A stretch of 64,000 bases of DNA from Cylindrotheca closterium (GCA_933822405.4 CAKOGP040002036.1:2636-66635), one strand, 5' to 3'. Numbered from the stretch's first letter, positions 1 through 10,850 are shown. Numbers and translations: made by a program. The notes: a model not told the origin generated them from the letters alone.

Positions 1-121
1 ATGCTCCGCGGGGTCAAATTTCAGGAGAATTTTCACCGTTGCGTCCCATTATTCATGTTGAATCGTCAGCACCCTCTCTTGTCATATGTTAACCTTCCAC
101 AAAACATCGTCCAGTCCCTAC

Positions 122-2101
122 ATGATAACCAGCAAAAGAATTAAAGTATTCATCGCTTATTCAATGCAAAAGAAGAGCCTGTTTTGCATCCTCTATCTCT
201 TGTCGAATGCCAGATTCGTTCAATCGACTTCCAATTTCTTTGAACCATCCAAAGTGAGATATGACGAACCATCATCGTCATCGTCAGATAATCTGGTTCC
301 GTTTCAAGAGGATTGTATCGCTCGTGTCAGCTTCGCAAAGGTGGATGAGGGTATTCGATTAGATCTCCTGTGTGCAGTGGGCGGTATGTCGTACCTGATT
401 CCTTCGATCGGTGCTGAGTGGATTATGGAAATGACAATAACAGGTAACCTAATCAGTGATGAGACCATAATGACACTTCCAGCAGGCTCTCTACTGAATC
501 AAAACACAAATGAGATCTGCCTGACTGAATTACCCAAACTTTGGAACAATGAGATGGTGGGCCAAAGCTCACAGGAACTACAAGACCATCGAAGATTAAA
601 CACTCCCACGGTCAGTTTGGTTCCAAGTCGAGCGCCTAGTAAGGCTCCCAGTATGATTCCAAGTCAGGCACCAAGTAAGACTCCCAGTATGATTCCAAGT
701 CAAGCACCAAGTAAGACTCCCAGTATGGTTCCGAGTCAAGCACCTAGCAAATCTCCAAGCCTGTCTCCAAGCAGGACTCCGAGTAGGAGTCCAAGCGTGG
801 CTCCCAGCAAACTTCCAAGCAATGCCCCAAGCAATGTCCCAAGCAGGATGCCCAGTCTCGCTCCGAGCAATAAGCCCTCCAAGCAGGCAAGTGCAATGCC
901 AAGTCGCACGCCGAGTCTTTCTCCCAGTAAAGCTCCAAGCCTTGCTCCATCATCAAACCCTTCTCTTTCGGATGTCCCAAGCGCGAGTATACAGCCATCA
1001 TCGAATCCGAGCGGAAGTTCCCAGCCATCTCTCAGTAAGGCTCCATCTTTGCAGCCATCTACAGTGCCATCAGTTTCCCCGTCAAAACAACCAAGTTCGC
1101 TGCCATCGATACGGCCATCCAATTTGCCTTCTGTCCGGCCATCCATCCAACCAAGCAACCAGCCATCGATCAAGCCATCCAATGGTCCATCCACAGTACC
1201 TTCCAGGCAGCCGAGCTTATCCCCATCCAAATCCTTGAATCCGAGTAACGTACCAAGTGCCAGTGATGCACCGTCCCTTGCTCCTTCCGGCGCCCCTTCC
1301 AAAGTTCCAAGTGCGGCGCCTTCGCAACTCCCAACGATCCCGGGTGCGAGTGCCAGGCCAAGCGCCGCAGCATCGTCCAATCCTTCCAATCGGCCATCCA
1401 CAATCCCTTCGGTAAAACCATCGAATCTGCCTTCCGTGCTTCCGTCCCTTTTACCGTCGGCCTCCAACGCACCATCGAAGGCCGATGTGACGGCGGTTCC
1501 GACTCCTGTGGTGGCCATTGATCGAGAAGCGACAATTTCGGTGGAAATTGGAATTGATGGTCTCAATTCTTTGGATGCCATTTGCAGCGGGTTTGACGAG
1601 TTTCTTTCGCAAGGGATTCAAGATGCCTATGGCACCGGCGCAAGGTCTACAATTACCTGCACCAAAGAGCAAGAACTCGAACGACGAAAGCTACAAAATG
1701 ACAATATTTTTACGCCCACCAATACCGTTTTGGACTACGAAAAACCAGTATTGATCACCGTGTCGACGACATTTCCCAATTTTCGAACGGCCCCAAGGCA
1801 ATTTGGATTCTTGGAATTTTTGGAACAATTGGTGGTATCCGATCGCGCCATTACCGAACTGCCACAGTATATTCAACAAGCCTTGGGCTCTGATATTGAA
1901 GGGGTTCATGTGACCCTGGTGTACACACCCAAGAAACCGATATTGATTGTGGCATTTGGAGAGGATGCTCCGACTGCAAGTCCAACAGTCTCCAACGGAA
2001 CGCAAACACCAGGATCTCCGTCCGGGGCACGTGGGGTTCTTCATCAGTCACATTTGTCATGGTTGCTTTGCTCCATTATTGGGGGTATAGTATCTTGGTG
2101 A
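122..2101 (+). CDS. Secreted PS-rich surface protein; M11-protease paralog lacking the catalytic domain
   Basis: Single-exon gene, about 659 aa from the ATG at 122. ATGs at 86 and 164 are in frame; 122 gives a leader length like the two paralogs downstream. Order seen: hydrophobic signal peptide; a conserved N-terminal domain (NLVPFQEDC, LIPSIGAEW, LISDETIMTLPAG) that matches the putative prodomain of the metalloproteases at 7.1 and 10.9 kb; then, straight after a short RRLNTPT segment, a PSxxPS repeat stalk of about 300 aa; a conserved C-terminal domain (from ISVEIGIDGL to the GVHVTLVY strand); and a hydrophobic tail with no basic residues after it, typical of a GPI-anchor signal. The whole zinc-protease domain of the paralogs is missing, so it cannot be a peptidase. 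A role as stalk, decoy or binding protein at the cell surface is inference. The reverse strand over the PS repeats is open but is a shadow. Confidence 0.87.
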   Translation: MITSKRIKVFIAYSMQKKSLFCILYLLSNARFVQSTSNFFEPSKVRYDEPSSSSSDNLVPFQEDCIARVSFAKVDEGIRLDLLCAVGGMSYLIPSIGAEWIMEMTITGNLISDETIMTLPAGSLLNQNTNEICLTELPKLWNNEMVGQSSQELQDHRRLNTPTVSLVPSRAPSKAPSMIPSQAPSKTPSMIPSQAPSKTPSMVPSQAPSKSPSLSPSRTPSRSPSVAPSKLPSNAPSNVPSRMPSLAPSNKPSKQASAMPSRTPSLSPSKAPSLAPSSNPSLSDVPSASIQPSSNPSGSSQPSLSKAPSLQPSTVPSVSPSKQPSSLPSIRPSNLPSVRPSIQPSNQPSIKPSNGPSTVPSRQPSLSPSKSLNPSNVPSASDAPSLAPSGAPSKVPSAAPSQLPTIPGASARPSAAASSNPSNRPSTIPSVKPSNLPSVLPSLLPSASNAPSKADVTAVPTPVVAIDREATISVEIGIDGLNSLDAICSGFDEFLSQGIQDAYGTGARSTITCTKEQELERRKLQNDNIFTPTNTVLDYEKPVLITVSTTFPNFRTAPRQFGFLEFLEQLVVSDRAITELPQYIQQALGSDIEGVHVTLVYTPKKPILIVAFGEDAPTASPTVSNGTQTPGSPSGARGVLHQSHLSWLLCSIIGGIVSW

Positions 2102-2369
2102 TGTAAATGAGTACTTATATAATAATAGTTTATTCCAAAAATAGGGGTTGAGAGATTATTTTTTAAAAACTTATATTGGACTTCGTACTACAATTCATAA
2201 GTGAAGGCATTGGTAGCTAAGTTCTGAAGGTCGTGGAGTTTCAAAGTCCAATTTAGGGTCCAGGACCTTGGAAGCCACGACTACACGATAGAAGAAGAAT
2301 GTAACTGTTTGGTGAATCACTCCCTTGACGCTTATTATGCGGTGAATGTATAATAGTTTCTGCTGAGTC

Positions 2370-2704
2370 TGCGGAACACCCGCAACTCTGAGCTGTTCGC
2401 GCACCTGCCAGTCAGAGCCGGCCAGCACCAAGTTTTCCACAGAAAGGGGGAGCACAATTTAAATATGGAGATAATAATTGGAAGTAACATCTAACAAATG
2501 GAAGTCATTTTAAGGATTCGGGACGTCACTTTAAGGCTTTGCGTACTTTTCGATTTAACGCGCTTTCGACCATGCGAAGACTTCTATTCTACTGGCAAGA
2601 AATATCACCCCTAAAAATTGTGCTCCCCCTTTCTGTGGAAAACTTGGTGCTGGCCGGCCCTAACTGGCAGGTGCGCGAGCAGTTCAGAGTTGCGGGTGTT
2701 CCAG
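2370..2704. repeat. Large inverted repeat (foldback/MITE-like)
   Basis: Arms of about 87-90 bp at 2370-2460 and 2615-2704 are reverse complements with about four mismatches, separated by about 154 bp. The arm begins AAATTGTGCTCCCCC on its inner side and runs through CTTGGTGCTGGCCGG. Both arms read as the same short peptide (LSVENLVLAG) on opposite strands, which explains two small ORFs here. Likely a palindromic transposon remnant. I could not define target-site duplications. The rest of 2102-2920 shows no gene. Confidence 0.7.
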
Positions 2705-2920
2705 CACAGAGAAAGTATTATTACGCGTGTTATTTTATATATTATATAATAAATATTATTTATCTTTGGATACATTTTTATATATAGGGTGAGTACGTGT
2801 TCGTGAACCCAGTCGCGTTTCTTTTGTTTTGTATTTTACACAATCGAACACCATGAGGATCATAAAGTTTCCTTCCATGCTTCATAAATTCAAATTTCGA
2901 TAGTTTGAAACAACAACACG

Positions 2921-5647
2921 ATGCCATTGAAATATTTGCATACATTGAGCTTCCTCCTCCTCGCTTTCCCCGAGCTTGTCTGCGGAGATGGTCTGCGTCG
3001 TCCCAAGAGCTTTGTCCTGCAAGATGAAGGAGAGGTCAACTTTGGCGTAGACAATGGGTTTCGAAACGGAGCACTGTCCAATTTTGAGAACACCCAGTCG
3101 CGCCAACGTGCAATGCAGGACAGCTCATTGGAATACTGCAGACCTCCCAACGGGGAATTTGACATCCTCGATCAGGTTCTCAACACCAACACGAGTGATG
3201 TTAGCCAGTTCCTTGTTGACGGAACCAACGCCATTCCGGAACTTGCAGAGTTCATGGAAGCTGTGCGATCGAAACTAGATGATTACGTATCGGATAGTAC
3301 TATTCTGGATGTTATGACAGGTCCTACCATCATCATTTCGAATAGAACTGATGTGGACACCCGTCGAGAGCTCCTCGAGTGGTCTGACGAGTGCGAAGAT
3401 GCGATGATCGTTCTCTTTGTTGATATTGTCTTTCTCATACTCGCATTTGTTGGGTTACCTCGTTCGGCCGCAACAAGAATCGTCGCTCAAGCGCTTGTTC
3501 GCAAAGCACTTCAAAGAAGTGGCTCTGGTGCTCTCGCTAATCTGTATGTTACAGTGATCGACCTTGGGGAAGTCCTGAACATCGGGGCATATACAAAGAT
3601 AATGACAGAAGGGCTAGCATTGCTTGCAGCCAATGTTGGGGTGAAAGAAATACTTGTCGATGCCCTTGAAAACTTGACCTTTTGGGGGAGAATACTTCTG
3701 GGTGGATCAATTATCGTGGAACTCGTTGCACTGTTCACTCCAGCGGGGTACTTGAACCTAATTAAAACAGTCTCTCGGTTGTTTGCAGGCGCTTCTGTAG
3801 GCTCTTCCGCCATCGACGCAAAAAGAAAATGCCAAGAGAAGCCCTCAAGCACCCCCTCAATCACACCAAGCCTGGAGCCAAGCTTTTCACCCACCGAATT
3901 TGACCACCAGGCTGAATTCGATGCCGCCGCCGCCTGTCTTTTGAACCCGTGCTGCCAGAACGTTTTAAATTGCGATCGTGCTGGTGAATTTGGAGATCCG
4001 AACATCAGGACCTTTGACAACCTCCGCTACGCATTTCAAGGAAAGGGCGAGTATGTGCTCTTTAGCTCTGCTTCGATCGGTGCTCAAGTGCAAGGTCGCT
4101 TTGAAAAATCAGGAGAGAGAGTGTCCGTTGCCACCGGATTCGCAGCCACTGCAGGATCCTTCGGACCATCTGTGGAGATATCGATCGACCCAACTGACAA
4201 TGCCAAGGTTCTCGTCTTGGTGGACAGATTCATCGTTGCAGTTTCCGATAATCTTTATGTGGACCAATACACGGTTGTCACTGTTTCAAATGATGTGTAT
4301 ACAGTCTTCTTTAAGGCCTCCAAGATGTCGATTATTGCGCGCTACAGACGATCAAGCTTCCGCCACTTTGATATTGAAGTTCGTCTTCCACCCTCATTCC
4401 CCCGGACGGATGTCGTGGGGCTCTATGGCTCTCCCGATGGCAATCCTACCAACGAATGGGTCGCTGCCAACGGAACGACCTTGCCCATCGATCTTAGTGG
4501 CGAGGCAATTTATGCATACGGCACCACGGAGTGGTGCATTCGTCAGGTATCGCAGTCGTTATTCTCATACACCGAAGAAAATGACTTTGGCTTCTACAGC
4601 GGGTGTGATGACCCGTATCCTGGAGTAGTCGATACAAGCACAGCAAGCCAAGAGCTACGCGAACTCTGTGGGGCCGACGAAGCCTGTCTCGTCGAAGGAA
4701 TCGAGTTTGGTTTAGAAGCTGCTCAACAACTTCTAGAAACCGAAGTAGAACTGGGAGGTTCATCCATCAACACCAGCTTCCGAGCTGCCCCTTCCAACGT
4801 CACTGTCGGTATCGCTGCAAACATTGCCCTGACAGTCAATCTTACAGCATCCTCTGAGGCCGACATCAGCAACATTGAGGAATTTGCAGTCTATGGGTTC
4901 AATGGTCAAACCTTTGAGCGTAATTCCACATTCACTGTGACATTGCGAGATGTTGGATCTGGAGTCGGAGAAGATACATTTGCAGGCGACAAAATTTTCT
5001 CCAATCTGTTGGCTGTGTCCGCGAATTTCGCAGGTCAGGAATATAGCTTTCAGGCAGTGCCTAGAATTGCAGGGTCCTTGGTCTTTGGTTCCCCATTTGT
5101 ATTCACAGCACTCAATGCTGTCCAAGGCTATTCGCAACAATCTGGAATTGGGGGCATCGTCGTAGACACTGAGAATTTCTGGCAAGTTGGTTCTGTCGAT
5201 GGATTGCAGCTCGTCATCCAGTACAGCTGGCCACTGGACCAAAGAGACTTGGATTCTGGTACCTCCTTTCTCAATCGGAAAGTTGGATATGGTTGCGTTG
5301 GTGGCGGACAACACATGTCTTATAGCGGTGATAACACCGGCGCTGGCGGTACTGAAACTGCACGCATCGACCTTGGACAATCCTTCGAAGAAAATGAGTG
5401 GACTGATCAAATCCCCGTGGAGCTCCATGCTCATTGGTATAGTAATCGCGGAAGCGGCCCGGCAACCGTTACAGTTTTCACTGAAAAGGAGCTCCCTGAT
5501 GGCTCCGTTGCAGCTGGTCCTAGAACTTTCTCTTTTCCAATCAATCCAACCAGTGCCACTGGTTGTTCTTCGCGTTTGGTGGGCACTGTCATTGTTTCCA
5601 CTGAATCTAATGAAGAGATCACAATCAGAGTTGATCCTCAAGTGTAA
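2921..5647 (+). CDS. Secreted protein with von Willebrand factor type D (VWD) domain
   Basis: Single exon, 908 aa. The ATG at 2921 opens a clean signal peptide (leucine-rich core, ending ...ELVCG). A hydrophobic stretch near residues 165-185 may be membrane-embedded. A short PS-rich linker (about 307-325) is followed by a Cys-rich CLLNPCCQNVLNC and then a VWD domain at about 355-520, shown by the hallmark GDPNIRTFDNLRYAFQG, the GEYVLF strand and the later VVGLYGSPDGNPTNEW. After it come a beta-sandwich-like region (about 640-730) and a C-terminal part with DLDSGTSF and GGQHMSYSGDNTGAGG, which resembles DUF2135/YfaP-type domains (tentative). VWD domains mediate extracellular assembly and adhesion, so a matrix or surface role is inferred. 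It lies between M11-family genes, and a decayed copy of its 3' end sits at 10.0-10.3 kb, so it belonged to a duplicated segment. Confidence 0.9.
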   Translation: MPLKYLHTLSFLLLAFPELVCGDGLRRPKSFVLQDEGEVNFGVDNGFRNGALSNFENTQSRQRAMQDSSLEYCRPPNGEFDILDQVLNTNTSDVSQFLVDGTNAIPELAEFMEAVRSKLDDYVSDSTILDVMTGPTIIISNRTDVDTRRELLEWSDECEDAMIVLFVDIVFLILAFVGLPRSAATRIVAQALVRKALQRSGSGALANLYVTVIDLGEVLNIGAYTKIMTEGLALLAANVGVKEILVDALENLTFWGRILLGGSIIVELVALFTPAGYLNLIKTVSRLFAGASVGSSAIDAKRKCQEKPSSTPSITPSLEPSFSPTEFDHQAEFDAAAACLLNPCCQNVLNCDRAGEFGDPNIRTFDNLRYAFQGKGEYVLFSSASIGAQVQGRFEKSGERVSVATGFAATAGSFGPSVEISIDPTDNAKVLVLVDRFIVAVSDNLYVDQYTVVTVSNDVYTVFFKASKMSIIARYRRSSFRHFDIEVRLPPSFPRTDVVGLYGSPDGNPTNEWVAANGTTLPIDLSGEAIYAYGTTEWCIRQVSQSLFSYTEENDFGFYSGCDDPYPGVVDTSTASQELRELCGADEACLVEGIEFGLEAAQQLLETEVELGGSSINTSFRAAPSNVTVGIAANIALTVNLTASSEADISNIEEFAVYGFNGQTFERNSTFTVTLRDVGSGVGEDTFAGDKIFSNLLAVSANFAGQEYSFQAVPRIAGSLVFGSPFVFTALNAVQGYSQQSGIGGIVVDTENFWQVGSVDGLQLVIQYSWPLDQRDLDSGTSFLNRKVGYGCVGGGQHMSYSGDNTGAGGTETARIDLGQSFEENEWTDQIPVELHAHWYSNRGSGPATVTVFTEKELPDGSVAAGPRTFSFPINPTSATGCSSRLVGTVIVSTESNEEITIRVDPQV

Positions 5648-7140
5648 TGAAGGATGAGCCCACATGTCTCGATTGAGCAAAACGCACGTTCTCAACTACG
5701 TATTTCCATAGCAAGTAATCTAGAGTGCCAAGAATTCATCATCACGCAGCACATTTTTTTGTAGATGAGATGTAAGTTACTGTTGTTTTGTACGGCGGTG
5801 CTGTACAGTGTACAAGAAATTGGATTTTGAAGCAAAGGAGGGCTGCAATTACAAAATAAGGCGATGACTGCGTCCTGTGTATTTATAAATACAATAATGA
5901 AGGATGATGGGATCGGGTATGGATCACGCCCTTCGCGCTTGTGACTTCTAATATTTTATACACAGGTGCATTGGCGCGTCTTGCTTGCTGGCCCGATCCG
6001 ATCAGGTATGACAAAGAAGCAATCTTGCCAAAAAAGACGGAGAATATATAATAAAGTCATTTCACCACGGTATTCTGGCTCCGCTTCACAATAAAACCGC
6101 AGGTACAAAAACTGCTACTGCTTCTGTGCCCGATATCGGGCATATTGAATATACAGTATATTACAGTGCGATACTGTAACGCAAAATGTATCTTAAGGCG
6201 GTTCCCCTCTTATTAAAGGGGGCTTCGCCCCCAGTGTATTGGAGCCTTGCAGGGTATCTAGGTGGGCAGAGCCCCCTTGGAGAAGAAAGTTTGCAGTTTC
6301 AGGTAACAATAGAACCAAGTTTGATAAGAAAACTACCATAATCTTTAAGGTACATTTTAGATCTGGTGCTGCGCTGGCCGCTTTATACATCCAATGCTTC
6401 CTAAGCAGCTAGTATTATATATCCTACGTCTTTTAAAAAATCAGCCTCGAATCAGGCAGCCTCTGATCAGAAAACGGTTTTAAGGGGGTGTTTCTCTTTA
6501 AAAAAAACTTTTAACAGGGTACCCTTACTGTATAAATAAAGCACGAGGGGTTGTTCATGCTATAATCTTGTGCCAGTGTTCTTGCATTGCTTGGTCACTG
6601 GGGCTATCCTCATGTTCATGTAAATGAGTGCATCTATTGTAAAACTTATAGGATACCTATTAGACTAGCTAGAACAAAAATGTACAAGTAGGGCGGGTAT
6701 CAAGTAGGGGTATCAAGTAGGGTATCAAGTAGGGGTATCAAGGAGTTTTTTCATTGGACGCCGCAGTGAGAGAAATTTCGGATCTTATCCCAACCCGGTG
6801 GATCACGCCCTTCACGCTTGTGAATCTGGTTTCTGCCATATATGTTGACCATCGCGTACTGTTAATGAATGCTCGAGTCAAAAATAGGACAGGTCAAATG
6901 GGACGAAGAAAATCTAAAAAGGCAATCCGACATGCAATGTTACCAAATGACTTAGAGAGAGTCATTTCAGTATTCTCCAATTAAGTGACTATAAAATATC
7001 TGGGACACTTCACACAATACCGGCACAGAAAAACTACAATATCTGCACAAATGAAGTCAATTTTTAAAAAGCAGATCGTGTCTTTTTCATATCATCGACC
7101 TGAACAAAGGAGCTATCAACAATACAACGAAACCGACACC
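5648..7140. other. Intergenic segment with tandem repeat and GC hairpin
   Basis: No convincing gene. It holds the VWD 3' flank (to about 5900, matched at 10306-10480), a perfect GC hairpin at 6218-6232 (GGGGGC-TTC-GCCCCC), a short tandem repeat at about 6696-6743 (four copies of a GGGTATCAAGTA-type unit), and a promoter-proximal block at about 6754-6985. That block is repeated at about 10604-10850 upstream of the next protease gene (shared GGTGGATCACGCCCTTCACG). The stretch from about 5920 to 6750 has no counterpart in the second copy, so it is an insertion here or a deletion there. Confidence 0.6.
6696..6743. repeat. Short tandem repeat, unit about 13 bp
   Basis: Four imperfect head-to-tail copies of GGGTATCAAGTA(G), upstream of the first metalloprotease gene. 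Confidence 0.8.
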
Positions 7141-9988
7141 ATGAGAAGTGAAGCCTTCGCCGCTCCTTCATTTCCACAAAAGAGTCTTTTGTGTATATTT
7201 TGCCTCTTCTGGAACCTAAATTTGGCTCAGGCGACGATAAATAACTTATTGACAGGACTGCCATCGCCTGAAACCGAATCGCCGGCCTCGGCCTCAGCCT
7301 CATCACCTTCACCATTGATTGTCACACAAACGACAGCATCAGACTCATCGGCAGATCATCTGGTTCCTTTTGACGACGAATGCGTAGCTCATGTCACGCA
7401 CATGATTGCCGATGATGGTTCTCGAACACAACTCCTGTGTACCGTGAATGGCCTGTCGTTCCTGATTCCTTCCGTCGGGGAATCGTGGATCAAGCAACAA
7501 ATCGAATCGGGAGAGCTGATCAGTGATGAAACGGTGATGAAACTGCCAGCGGATGCCATTCTGAATCAATACACTGATGAGATTCACACGACAGAACCAC
7601 CTACCCTTTGGAATCATGAAATGGAAGAACGGGAACGACGAAGAAGATTGCGTCGATTGGCAACGACTGGAACCAAGACTGTGCTTGTGGTTCGCGTCAA
7701 GGCTACTGATAAGACGTCGACGCTTACCGACACTGCGATTGGAGACTATGTCTTTGGAGACGATGGGTCGAAATTGAATCTGAAAGCACAGACTGAAGCT
7801 TGTTCCTTCAATGCGTTGAAGATCAACAAGGCGGGCGCTCGCGATGGTGCAACCACCAGCATTGCCAACGGGGTTGTAACTATCCCTGTCAGTGTGGCTA
7901 CTACCGATGGTGAAACAAAAATGATCAATGCTATCACGGCTGCACTCCAAACAGAGTTTAGCGTTTCCACACTTCGGGACCTCGCCGATCATGTCATGTA
8001 CTGCTTTCCCCCAGGAACGACAGCTGCTTCAACTGTTGCATATGCCATTCTTGGCGGGTTCATCTCATTCTATAACGACGAGGCATGCTCTTATCCATCG
8101 GCACAGATTCATGAAATTGGGTGAGTGTATCAAATTTGACCGAACATCTGAACACGCTGTATCAGAAACGCTAACATTTGTTTCTTTCACAATGCTAATA
8201 TGATGAAAGTCACAACTACAACATGGGCCATTCTTCTGATAGTGCACAAGAATATGGTGACAAGAGTGGACTCGTAAGCGATTGGAATATCTTGTTGTAT
8301 TTGTCTACTCTTATTGTTGAATATTCATGGACCTGTTTTCTCTTTTACGCTTGATTTGTTTCTAGATGGGTTTCTCGTACAAGTACACTGAGATCCCATT
8401 CATGTGTTTCAATGCCGCGAAAAGTTGGCAACTCGGATGGTACACTTCCAAAGCCGACTCCTTTACTCCTTCTTCGAGTAGCCCCACTTACTCCACAAAA
8501 CTTGCTGGCGTTGTCGACTTTGATACCACCAGTAACAAGGTGTTGATTGAAATCCAGCAGACGTCTAGTACGACGTTTTACTACATCAATTATAACCGCG
8601 CCAAAGGAATAAATGTTGGAACCCAGGAAGGAGCCAACCGTGTCTTGGTCGTGTCGAAAGATACGGCCGTTGATAGCAACGTATCCATAGCACAAGCGAT
8701 TCTATCTTCTGGGAATTCATTCGCCATTTCCAACTTCAATGGAAATAGTGGAGAGATTCTGACTATCACCTTTACCTCGTTGGCGAACAATGAAGCGAAC
8801 GTGGACATTGTGCTGACAGGATTTTCAGGAACTAGTCCAACTATCACCCCAAGTCTGGCTCCAAGCAAGGCTCCAAGTCTAGCCCCAAGCAACGCCCCAA
8901 GCAGAGCTCCAAGCAAGACTCCAAGCATGCTTCCAAGCAGAGCTCCAAGTAATGTTCCAAGCATGCTTCCAAGCAGAGCTCCAAGTAATGCTCCAAGCAT
9001 GCTTCCAAGTAATGCTCCAAGCATGCTTCCAAGTAATGCTCCAAGCATGCTTCCAAGCAACCAGCCCACTGCGAAGAGTTTCACCTCTTTCAGTATTCAG
9101 CCATCCTCGAATCCAAGTGCAAGTGAAAGACCATCCAGCAGTCTTGCGCCTCCCATGGAGCCTTCCATGTACCCTTCCATGCAGCCATCTCAAGCACCGT
9201 CGCTTTTGCCTTCGATTTCACCATCGCTGTCACCATCACTATCACCATCGATTTCACCATCAATTTCACCATCAATTGCATTGGTCACCAGTCTCACGGC
9301 CAGTTTGCAGCCATCTTCGCAGCCTTCCAAACTGCCCACCAGCGCCCCATTCAGTGGTTCTCTTCCAACTCCAAAGCCGATTTCAAACCCACTGGGATCT
9401 CCCCCTCCTAGTGGCCCCATTGCCATCCAACGGGTGGCCACGATTGTGGTTGAAGTTGGGATTGATGGTCTGAACGACTTGGACTTGATTTGTAATGGAC
9501 TCGAATCCTTTATGAAAGACCATATTCAAGCGGCCTTTCACACCAACGCTCAGACCAGCATTGTCTGTACTCAGCAACCAACTCGGCGAGACTTGGTCGC
9601 AACATCCTTCTCGGACTACGAAATGCCAATTCTCCTGATTGTGTCAACCTCATTTGCCGATTTCCGTCAAGCCCCGCGTCAATTCTTTTTCTTGGATTTT
9701 TTGGAAAATTTGTTAGTATCCGAAGCCGCCGTCACGGAGCTACCGCAATATGTTCAAGATGCCATGGGTTCCAGCGTGGAAGGGGTCAACATTCGACTGG
9801 TCGAAACCAATAGGAAACCGCTGCTGATTCTGGCCTTTGGAGGAGATTCCTCAACTCCTAATCCTGTAGGCTCTTCTTCTACGTCCTCTGTGGTTTCCCA
9901 GGCTTCAGCTAGTGATAGAAACGCTGGATATCGGTTGTCGCTGGTGCTTGGTGTGCTTGGTGTGTTTGGAATTTGCACGCTGCTGTAG
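7141..9988 (+). CDS. Gametolysin-like zinc metalloprotease (peptidase M11), PS-rich stalk, GPI-type tail
   Basis: Three exons, join(7141..8120, 8210..8273, 8366..9988), 888 aa. Introns are 89 and 92 bp, with GTGAGT/GTAAGC donors and AG acceptors, and splicing keeps the frame. Signal peptide (to about LAQA, residue 31); prodomain-like region (VPFDDEC, LCTVNGLSFLIPS); M11 catalytic domain with zinc motif HEIGHNYNMGH at 324-334 and Met-turn GLMGFS (Met349), followed by MCFNAAKSWQLGWY typical of the family. A PSxxPS stalk comes next, then the C-terminal domain shared with the 122-2101 gene, then a hydrophobic GPI-like tail (LSLVLGVLGVFGICTLL). Intron 1 cuts the zinc motif after HEIG, and exon 3 begins at the Met-turn Met, so single-ORF calling misses the protease. 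Family knowledge: gametolysins degrade extracellular-matrix proteins in algae. The ATG was chosen because the paralog at 10923 has the same start context. Confidence 0.92.
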
Positions 9989-10018
9989 TTAGTGGAATGG
10001 CGTATTGTGGTGTTTTGC

Positions 10019-10310
10019 CGATGTCGCAATTCTACATTCACCGTGACTTTGCGAGATTTTGGACCGGGAATCGGAGAAGATACAGTTGCAGGAGGCAAGA
10101 GACAGAATTTTCTCCAATCTCTTCTTGGTGGTGTCCGCGAATCTCGCAGGCCAGGAAAACAAATTTCAGGAGCTGGTCCTATAGAACTTTCGTGTTTCTG
10201 TGAATTTAAGCCCATTGTTGCTCTACTCGTTTGGTGGGCACTGTCGTCAGTGTTTCCACCGACGAATCTAAAGAAGATTTCACATTTGATCCAGGGGCGT
10301 AAATAAGAAT
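10019..10310 (+). pseudogene. Decayed 3' fragment of the VWD gene
   Basis: Bases 10019-10160 match 4920-5060 of the intact VWD gene (shared TTCTACATTCACCGTGAC-like start, then GGAGAAGATACA.TTGCAGG). Bases 10165-10300 match 5515-5646 up to its stop (shared GTTTGGTGGGCACTGTC). About 450 bp between them is deleted, and frameshifts break the frame. Similarity carries on into the 3' flank (GAATGAGCCC; CTACGTATTTTCATA) to about 10480, where a (GATA)n tract has been inserted near 10322. It marks a tandem duplication in which the second VWD copy was lost. Confidence 0.85.
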
Positions 10311-10603
10311 GAGCCCATGCCTATAGATAGATAGATAGATATAGAGCAATGCAAGATCTGGACTACGTATTTTCATAACAACAAGTAAAATAGTCTCAAG
10401 AATATAAAAGTGTTCATCACGGTGCAATTCTACAGTACTACAGAAAATTTTGATTTGCAAGCGATAGAGCTGCAATGGCGGCTGTCTAACATATTAGACT
10501 AGAAACCAATAGGAGGGTGGTATATGTGGTATTTTTAAAATTATGCTATTTTTTAAAAGTATCTTTCAATAAAAAAGTTTGCGCGACTGTATGTACCGAT
10601 ATG

Positions 10604-10850
10604 CATAGTTGGTCTTGTGAGAGAAATTTCAGAATCTCACTCTAACCGGTGGATCACGCCCTTCACGCTTGTAAATCTGTTGTCTAATAATATATATATG
10701 GACCATCGTCTTATTGCTTGGTCAAAAATTGGACGGTCCAGTCGGAAAAAAAACCCGAAATGCAGTCCGACATGTAATCTTGCCAACCAAGATACAAAAC
10801 ATAGAGAAAAGTCATTTCGGGATTCTTATGGTCAAATTTATTGGTCCTCA
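10604..10850. repeat. Duplicated upstream block of the second protease gene
   Basis: Diverged copy of 6754-6985: shared GTGAGAGAAATTTC, GGTGGATCACGCCCTTCACG, a GACCATCG stretch and an AGTCCGACATG-like stretch. Probably the promoter region carried along in the segmental duplication. No defined transcription-factor site is claimed. Confidence 0.7.

Noticed and set aside
736..1581. 281-codon antisense frame (LGALLGS-type repeats) and similar ones at 8590-9084, 12392-12724, 62559-62807
   Set aside because: Reverse-complement shadows of the PSxxPS-coding repeats; the repeated codons leave the opposite strand open.
6985..7140. Longer N-terminus for the first protease (in-frame ATGs upstream)
   Set aside because: The signal peptide and the start of identity with the paralog lie at 7141; the upstream peptide is not conserved.
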